Shown piece by piece: positions 7,006 to 11,546 of a DNA stretch of 11,546 bases (its first letter is position 1; each line of letters opens with the position of its first letter). The stretch covers positions 1 to 11,546 of the forward strand of contig CAYVLI010000048.1 in NCBI GenBank assembly GCA_964452105.1, read 5' to 3'. The stretch is from CAYVLI01 sp964452105 [NCBI: uncultured Nitrospinota bacterium]. Lineage in GTDB: Bacteria; JAUXIQ01. Below the pieces are notes generated by a model that saw nothing but the letters and a program-made list of their open reading frames with translations, searched no databases and had not been told where the DNA came from. Both the position numbers and the translations under genes were made by a program.

Positions 7006-7872
7006 ATGAATAACAGATTACCTCCATGGATAAGACAAAGATATTCTCGCTCCTCAGAACTGCACGAAGTAAAGGCCATACTGAGAAGGAAGGGACTTCA
7101 CACCGTTTGCGAATCGGCCATGTGCCCGAATATCTTCCAGTGCTTTTCCAAACCTACTGCGACCTTCATGATCATGGGGGACGTGTGCACGAGGAACTGC
7201 GGTTTCTGCGCTGTGGGGGAGGGGTCGCCGAAGCGACTGGACACAGAAGAGCCGCTAAGGATAGCCGAAGCGGCTGGTGAGCTCAAGCTCAAGCACGTGG
7301 TCATCACTTCGGTGACGAGGGACGATCTTCCGGACGGGGGTGCGTCGCATTTCGCCGCTACGGTCCTGGCCGTCAGGAGGGAGCTTCCAGAGGCGACCAT
7401 AGAAGTCCTGATACCCGATTTTAATGGGAACGTTGAGGCGGTGGGAGAGGTTGTACGAAGCAGGCCGAACGTCTTTAACCACAACCTGGAGACGGTACCC
7501 AGGCTCTATCCCGGGGTGAGGCCGCAGGCCCGCTACAGGCGCTCGCTGGAGGTGCTGCGCTGCGCCGGGGGGCTGGACGAGGGTTTGTTGACCAAATCCG
7601 GGTTAATGGTGGGGCTGGGGGAGGAGGAGAGCGAAGTCCTTCAGGTGATGGCTGATTTGAGAGAGGTCGAGTGCAATATGCTCACCATCGGACAATACCT
7701 CAGACCGTCGAAAAAGCACCTGCCGGTGGTTGAATATATACATCCGGACAGGTTCGATTATTACAGGGAGCAGGGTGAGAAGATGGGTTTTCTCCATGTA
7801 GCCTCTGCGCCCCTGGTGAGGAGTTCTTTCAACGCCGAAGAGGCCGTGGAGCTGAACCACAAGCGCTTGTGA
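7006..7872 (+). CDS. lipA: Lipoyl synthase
   Basis: Radical SAM enzyme of 288 residues that inserts two sulfurs into the octanoyl group on lipoyl domains (pyruvate dehydrogenase-type complexes, glycine cleavage H protein). Both cluster motifs are present: the LipA-specific CX4CX5C at Cys35, 40, 46 (in CESAMCPNIFQC) binds the sacrificial auxiliary [4Fe-4S] cluster, and CTRNCGFC at Cys61, 65, 68 is the CX3CX2C SAM cluster. The C-terminal RSSF at 272-275 matches the RSSY-type motif whose serine ligates the auxiliary cluster. The HVVITSVTRDDLPDGGASHF and FNHNLETVPRLYP segments are also typical. I chose ATG 7006 because family members usually begin shortly before the PPWIR-type stretch. GTG 6988 is an alternative in-frame start, and neither has a good ribosome-binding site. 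No lipB is visible. hom follows 49 bases downstream. Confidence 0.95.
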   Translation: MNNRLPPWIRQRYSRSSELHEVKAILRRKGLHTVCESAMCPNIFQCFSKPTATFMIMGDVCTRNCGFCAVGEGSPKRLDTEEPLRIAEAAGELKLKHVVITSVTRDDLPDGGASHFAATVLAVRRELPEATIEVLIPDFNGNVEAVGEVVRSRPNVFNHNLETVPRLYPGVRPQARYRRSLEVLRCAGGLDEGLLTKSGLMVGLGEEESEVLQVMADLREVECNMLTIGQYLRPSKKHLPVVEYIHPDRFDYYREQGEKMGFLHVASAPLVRSSFNAEEAVELNHKRL

Positions 7873-7921
7873 CGGGTGATTTAAGGGGGCTGAATGCATA
7901 AGGCGGAGCGGAGGCGGGTCG

Positions 7922-9235
7922 TTGGAACAGATTAATGTCGGGCTAATAGGCTTTGGCACCATAGGCAGCGGTGTGGTAAGGATTTTCAAGCAGAATTCCC
8001 GGATTATTGAACAGAGGCTGGGCGCTTCGCTGGCGCTCAAGCGGATAGCCGATCTGGACACAGAGAGCGACCGCGGGGTGGAGGTGGACAGGGCGCTTCT
8101 TACGACTCGCGCGGAAGATGTTCTGAGTGCACCGGACATCGACATAGCCATAGAGCTGATAGGAGGTCTGGAGCCTGCCAGAAGCTTCATACTTCAGGCC
8201 ATCGAAAAGGGAAAGCACGTGGTCACCGCAAACAAGGCGCTGCTGGCCCATCACGGCAGGGAGATTTTCGATGCGGCGGCTGCCAAAGGCGTTTGCATAA
8301 GCTTCGAGGCCAGCGTGGGCGGAGGCATACCCATAATCAGGGCCATACGAGACGGCTTTCCGGCCAATAGGTTTCAAAGCATACAGGGGATAGTCAACGG
8401 CACCGCCAATTTCATATTAAGCAAGATGACGGAGGAGGACAGGCCTTTCGGAGAGGTACTCGAAGAGGCCCAGGTGCTGGGTTACGCGGAGGCGGACCCA
8501 ACGTACGATATAGAAGGGACGGATTCCGCACACAAGATAGCCATCCTGGCTCACCTGGCCTTCGGCGTTCCCCTTGACCTCAAGGCTGTGTTTTGTCAGG
8601 GGATTACCGATATAACGCCTCGGGACATTCAGTTTGCGCGCGAGTTCGGCTACAGGATAAAACTGCTGGCCATCGCCAGGCGTGCTGGGGACGAGGTTGA
8701 GGTGAGGGTACACCCCGCTTTGATACCGGAGGATAATCTTCTGGCGAAGGTGGACGGGGTGTATAACGCCATCAACGTGGTCGGTGACATGTCGGGGCCG
8801 AATACTCTCATCGGACAGGGGGCCGGTTCGCTGCCGACGGCAAGTGCGGTGATGGGTGATGTTATGGAAATCGCCCGGGAGATGTTGAAAGGCGTGGAGC
8901 GCGGGTTCCAGGTGCCCACGGTCAACCCTGAAGGGGATTCGGGGCTTGCGATAAGGAATATCAACGACGTGGAAACGGAGTATTACATGCGCTTCCACGT
9001 TCTGGACAGGCCCGGCGTCCTCTCCCGCATCTCGGGGATACTGGGGGCTTCCGGCATCAGCATCGCTTCGGTCATCCAGAGAGTGAGGAGGAAGGATGGC
9101 GGTGTGCCGGTGGTGATAATGACGCATAAGGCGCGGGAAGAGGACATGCAGCGCTCGCTTCGGGAGATCACCAGGTTTGACTTCGTTTTGAAGGATACCA
9201 TGTTGATACGCGTCGAAAACGGGGAAGAGGGCTAA
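7922..9235 (+). CDS. hom: Homoserine dehydrogenase with C-terminal ACT domain
   Basis: NAD(P)-dependent enzyme of 437 residues that reduces aspartate semialdehyde to homoserine, the branch point to threonine and methionine. The N-terminal Rossmann fold has GLIGFGTIGSGVV (7-19). VTANKALLAHHG carries the conserved Lys near the substrate site. EASVGGGIPIIRAIRDG and GIVNGTANFILSKM are typical of the catalytic domain. From about residue 355 the sequence YYMRFHVLDRPGVLSRI starts an ACT domain, which usually mediates feedback inhibition by threonine. The length matches the ACT-containing class. The start is TTG 7922, supported by GGAG at 7910-7913 with an 8-base gap and by the Rossmann motif beginning right after it. 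It leads the aspartate-pathway cluster that continues with the ApgM-like protein and lysC, interrupted by the selenoprotein gene. Confidence 0.95.
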   Translation: MEQINVGLIGFGTIGSGVVRIFKQNSRIIEQRLGASLALKRIADLDTESDRGVEVDRALLTTRAEDVLSAPDIDIAIELIGGLEPARSFILQAIEKGKHVVTANKALLAHHGREIFDAAAAKGVCISFEASVGGGIPIIRAIRDGFPANRFQSIQGIVNGTANFILSKMTEEDRPFGEVLEEAQVLGYAEADPTYDIEGTDSAHKIAILAHLAFGVPLDLKAVFCQGITDITPRDIQFAREFGYRIKLLAIARRAGDEVEVRVHPALIPEDNLLAKVDGVYNAINVVGDMSGPNTLIGQGAGSLPTASAVMGDVMEIAREMLKGVERGFQVPTVNPEGDSGLAIRNINDVETEYYMRFHVLDRPGVLSRISGILGASGISIASVIQRVRRKDGGVPVVIMTHKAREEDMQRSLREITRFDFVLKDTMLIRVENGEEG

Positions 9236-9365
9236 CCGGGTGAGCGTTTTTCGGTATCATATTTCGACCGCGCTTCTCTCTCTTAGCTTCGAAGATGAGG
9301 ATAATTTGAGTTACCTGTAGAACGTGGTTGTCTGTTCATCAAGTTTCGTTTCCAGGGAGTGGATC

Positions 9366-9830
9366 ATGGACCAGAAAAAGATAGACGAGACTGCGGCAAA
9401 AGCGGTTGATTACATGCACAAAGGGTATCATTGAGGACCCGCGGTCCTGCAGGTTATGCAGGAAGAGTTCGACCTGGACCCGGCGGTCAACTGGGCCAGC
9501 ACGGGCTTCATGGGCGGCATTTCGGGCTGCCAGGTGGCCTCGTGTGGAGCCATATCCTCTGCGGTGGTTGCTTTGGGTTTTATCAACGGGAAGAACGCTA
9601 CCGACAAGCAGTCCTCCAAGCAGGCCCGGGCGAACATCAGGCAGGCGGCCGAGAAGCTCTACCGGGGTTTTCAGGAGAAGTTCGGCAATACCGAGTGTCT
9701 GGGACTGACGGGCATGGACTTCAGCGTGGAAGGCCAATTCCAGAAGTTCGTCGAGGAGGGCGGTTTCCAGGAGAAGTGCGACAAGTTCGTGGAATACGTG
9801 GTGCGCGAACTTTGCCAGCACAAGGAGTGA
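9366..9830 (+). CDS. C_GCAxxG_C_C family selenoprotein (in-frame TGA read as selenocysteine)
   Basis: Predicted soluble redox protein of 154 residues. The frame from ATG 9366 (GGAG at 9356-9359, 6-base gap) reads into TGA at 9432-9434 and continues open to TGA 9828-9830. The text around the first TGA is KGYH-U-GPAVLQ, matching the position where this redox family has its first conserved cysteine (usually GY-N/H-C-A/S-x-AVL). The other family cysteines follow: Cys55 and Cys60 (GCQVASCGAISS), Cys111 (ECLGLTG), Cys138 and Cys150. A SECIS-like hairpin follows the TGA at 9445-9463. Elsewhere in the window TGA is a normal stop and Trp is TGG, so a recoded genetic code is unlikely. Biochemical function is unknown; a thiol/selenol redox role is inferred from the family. 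It is 130 bases after hom and 7 bases before the ApgM-like gene. Automatic callers would wrongly start at ATG 9456. Confidence 0.85.
9445..9463 (+). promoter_or_regulatory. Bacterial SECIS-like hairpin for selenocysteine insertion
   Basis: A perfect 7-bp stem (TCCTGCA 9445-9451 with TGCAGGA 9457-9463) closes a five-base loop, GGTTA (9452-9456). The loop begins 17 bases after the in-frame TGA (9432-9434). Published bacterial SECIS rules ask for a small hairpin just after UGA, a loop at roughly 16-37 bases, and a G among the first two loop bases; the E. coli fdhF loop also uses a GU pair to bind SelB. All are met. The element is within the coding sequence, as expected in bacteria. Confidence 0.82.
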
Positions 9831-9837
9831 ATCAGAG

Positions 9838-11037
9838 TTGAAGTATGTGGTGCTCATAGGGGACGGCATGGCCGATGAGCCTTGCCCTGAGCTGGGCGGT
9901 AAGACACCCCTTGAGGCAGCTCACACTCCCGGCATGGACTCCATGGCCCGTGAGGGCCTGGCGGGGAACGTTCATACCATATCCGAGGGCATGGCTCCGG
10001 GAAGCGATGTGGCCAACCTTTGCATATTGGGCTACGACCCGGCGCGTTACTATAGCGGCAGAGCGCCCCTGGAGGCCGCAAGCATAGGGGTGGAGTTGGG
10101 GCCGGATGAGGTTGCCTTTCGCTGCAACCTGGTGACGCTGGGAAGCAGGGACGGGGTTGCCGTCATGGAGGATTACAGCGCCGGCCACATAACCTCGGGC
10201 GAGGCCGCAACTCTCATCGACGGGTTACAGCGGGAGTTGGGTTCTGATTCCGTGAGGTTTTACCCGGGAAAGAGCTACCGCCACTTAACCGTCTGGAAGC
10301 GAGGCCCGGAAAATCTGGAGCTGACGCCGCCTCACGACATACTCTCTCGGCCTGTCACGGATTATTTGCCTGGGGGCGAAGGCGCCGAGCGGGTCGTGGA
10401 GCTGATGGAGGGGAGCCAGATGTGGCTGAGGGAACACCCCATCAACCGGAAACGCAGGGAGAAAGGGAAAAACACTGCGGACAGCATCTGGCTCTGGGGG
10501 AGCGGAAAAGCGCCGACCATGCCTTCTTTCAAGGAGAAGTACGGCCTGGAGGGAGCGGTCATAGCTGCGGTGGACCTGGTTATGGGCATAGCCCGGTGCC
10601 TGGGTCTGAGGGTCATAGAAGTGCCGGGCGCCACGGGTTATCTGGATACCAACTACCGGGGCAAGGCGGATTACGGGCTTGAGGCGCTGAGGGGCGGGGT
10701 GGATTTCCTGTACCTCCACGTGGAGGCTCCCGATGAAGCGGGCCATGAAGGGGAGTTGGACAAGAAGGTCCAGGCCATAGAGGATTTCGACAGGCTGGTG
10801 GTATGCCGAATGCTTGAGGGGCTGAAGGAGCTCGGAGATCATAGGGCGCTTGTACTGCCGGACCACTACACGCCATTGTCCCTGAGAACGCACGCATCCG
10901 ATCCGGTGCCCTTCGCCATGTGCGGGAGCGGTGTGGCGAAAAACGGACAGGATGCTTTCTGCGAAAGGATTGTTGGCCTGTCCACGAAAGAATTTAAACG
11001 AGGATTTGAATTGATGGATTTCTTTTTAACGTCGTAA
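9838..11037 (+). CDS. ApgM-like phosphoglycerate-mutase-family protein, probable homoserine kinase
   Basis: Protein of 399 residues in the alkaline-phosphatase/2,3-bisphosphoglycerate-independent phosphoglycerate mutase superfamily, archaeal type. Metal-site motifs include LIGDGMAD (Asp9), the Ser56-containing [15 protein letters not shown] (54-68, the probable phospho-acceptor), [15 protein letters not shown] and [16 protein letters not shown] branch of this family (TIGR02535) has been proposed as a homoserine kinase because it clusters with hom and aspartokinase or threonine synthase in species without a classical ThrB. The context here, hom upstream and lysC 19 bases downstream, fits that proposal better than a glycolytic role; this is inference. 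The start is TTG 9838. Its AAGGAG at 9822-9827 lies inside the end of the preceding selenoprotein gene (10-base gap), so the two are probably translationally coupled. Confidence 0.85.
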   Translation: MKYVVLIGDGMADEPCPELGGKTPLEAAHTPGMDSMAREGLAGNVHTISEGMAPGSDVANLCILGYDPARYYSGRAPLEAASIGVELGPDEVAFRCNLVTLGSRDGVAVMEDYSAGHITSGEAATLIDGLQRELGSDSVRFYPGKSYRHLTVWKRGPENLELTPPHDILSRPVTDYLPGGEGAERVVELMEGSQMWLREHPINRKRREKGKNTADSIWLWGSGKAPTMPSFKEKYGLEGAVIAAVDLVMGIARCLGLRVIEVPGATGYLDTNYRGKADYGLEALRGGVDFLYLHVEAPDEAGHEGELDKKVQAIEDFDRLVVCRMLEGLKELGDHRALVLPDHYTPLSLRTHASDPVPFAMCGSGVAKNGQDAFCERIVGLSTKEFKRGFELMDFFLTS

Positions 11038-11056
11038 GGGGTGGAGTAACGCGCAG

Positions 11057-11546
11057 ATGAGTCTGATAGTTCATAAATATGGCGGCACTTCCGTGGGCAG
11101 CATAGAACGCATCAAGGAAGTGGCAAAAAAGATTGGAAAGGCCAGGAGCGAGGGGAATGATCTGGTGGTGGTCGTCTCGGCCATGGCGGGAGAGACGGAT
11201 AAGCTGATCAACTTTGCTTATGAGATTTCGGATATCCCGGATGAAAGGGAGATGGACCTCCTGATGTCTTCCGGAGAGCGTGTCTCCGCCGCTTTGATGG
11301 CCATAGCTCTTCAGACGCTGGGTTACCCTGCACGCTCATTCACCGGCAGGCAGGTGGGTATTCAGACTGATGAAGCCCATACCAGGGCGCGTATCACCCA
11401 TATAGATGCGGAACCCATTCATAAGACGCTTCGGGAAGGTAGAATAGCTGTGGTGGCGGGGTTTCAGGGAATAAGTGAGCATCAGAACGTTACCACCTTC
11501 GGACGAGGGGGTTCGGACACGACCGCCGTGGCCCTGGCTGCGGCGC
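11057..11546 (+). CDS. lysC: Aspartokinase, N-terminal part (gene runs off the right edge)
   Basis: First enzyme of the aspartate pathway; it phosphorylates L-aspartate to aspartyl-4-phosphate. The first 163 residues are present and the frame is open at the window edge. Diagnostic segments of the amino-acid kinase domain are KYGGTSVGS at the N-terminus, [40 protein letters not shown] and [15 protein letters not shown]. The regulatory ACT domains expected at the C-terminus are beyond the edge. ATG 11057 is preceded by GGAG at 11043-11046 (10-base gap), and the gene begins 19 bases after the ApgM-like stop, so it belongs to the same unit. I see no lysine riboswitch or other leader in the short gap. 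Confidence 0.95.
   Translation, partial: MSLIVHKYGGTSVGSIERIKEVAKKIGKARSEGNDLVVVVSAMAGETDKLINFAYEISDIPDEREMDLLMSSGERVSAALMAIALQTLGYPARSFTGRQVGIQTDEAHTRARITHIDAEPIHKTLREGRIAVVAGFQGISEHQNVTTFGRGGSDTTAVALAAA

Noticed and set aside
7873-7921. Riboswitch or attenuator controlling hom
   Set aside because: The gap to the hom start is only 49 bases, with no T-box, leader peptide or lysine/SAM riboswitch features; hom is more likely co-transcribed with lipA or read from further upstream.
9236-9365. Promoter directly upstream of the selenoprotein gene
   Set aside because: GATAAT at 9300-9305 resembles a -10 site, but there is no -35-like sequence at acceptable spacing; CTTCGAAG at 9287-9294 is a short palindrome of no clear meaning. 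Not strong enough to annotate.
9366-9434. Nonsense-mutated pseudogene or TGA decoded as tryptophan
   Set aside because: All family cysteines downstream are intact, a SECIS-like hairpin is present, and the TGA replaces the family cysteine. Other genes in the window end in TGA and encode Trp with TGG, so a genome-wide TGA-to-Trp code is unlikely.
9456-9830. A 124-residue protein starting at ATG 9456
   Set aside because: ATG 9456-9458 spans the last base of the SECIS loop and the start of its 3' stem, and it has no usable ribosome-binding site. The upstream frame from ATG 9366 has a good GGAG and family-like sequence up to the TGA, so this start is an artefact of treating TGA as a stop.
9406-9841. 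Overlapping open frames on the + strand across the selenoprotein gene (9406-9708 and 9431-9841)
   Set aside because: Their proteins are Arg/Gly/Ser-rich with no family-like pattern; they are out-of-frame shadows of the GC-rich real gene.

Overview
The window is about 11.5 kb of gene-dense bacterial chromosome with every supported gene on the + strand. Gene content and order suggest a strictly anaerobic bacterium, most likely a Desulfobacterota (deltaproteobacterial) lineage. The clues are an archaeal-type split glutamate synthase with built-in ferredoxin domains, a MetV-MetF pair typical of the Wood-Ljungdahl (reductive acetyl-CoA) C1 pathway, a SPOR-domain envelope protein, a phosphoglycerate-mutase-like putative homoserine kinase, and a selenocysteine gene. 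The phylum is an inference; no phylogenetic marker was compared.

Layout. 1-407: 3' end of argS (arginyl-tRNA synthetase). 487-1263: membrane-anchored SPOR-domain protein. 1330-4772: three-gene glutamate synthase operon (glutamine amidotransferase, ferredoxin/FMN synthase subunit, GXGXG subunit). 4773-5192: 420-base non-coding gap with a candidate promoter and a REPIN-like pair of inverted palindromes. 5193-6803: metV-type Fe-S/zinc protein followed by metF (methylene-tetrahydrofolate reductase). 7006-7872: lipA (lipoyl synthase). 7922-9235: hom (homoserine dehydrogenase with ACT domain). 9366-9830: a C_GCAxxG_C_C family protein whose first family cysteine is an in-frame TGA. 9838-11037: ApgM-like protein, probably the homoserine kinase of this pathway. 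11057-11546: 5' end of lysC (aspartokinase).

How the genes work together. The last block (hom, ApgM-like kinase, lysC) is an aspartate-to-threonine/methionine cluster. The glutamate synthase supplies the glutamate that aspartate synthesis consumes. MetVF delivers methyl-tetrahydrofolate, which can serve acetyl-CoA synthesis and methionine formation. LipA serves lipoyl-dependent complexes such as the glycine cleavage system, another C1 entry point, although none is visible here.

The main discovery candidate is the gene at 9366-9830. An in-frame TGA at 9432-9434 is followed 10 bases later by a perfect 7-bp hairpin (9445-9463) with a GGUUA loop, which has the geometry of a bacterial SECIS element. 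The TGA sits exactly where the redox family has its first conserved cysteine. A conventional caller would truncate the protein to 9456-9830 and lose the active-site residue. The gene lies inside the threonine cluster, only 7 bases from the putative homoserine kinase, whose ribosome-binding site is inside the selenoprotein's last codons.
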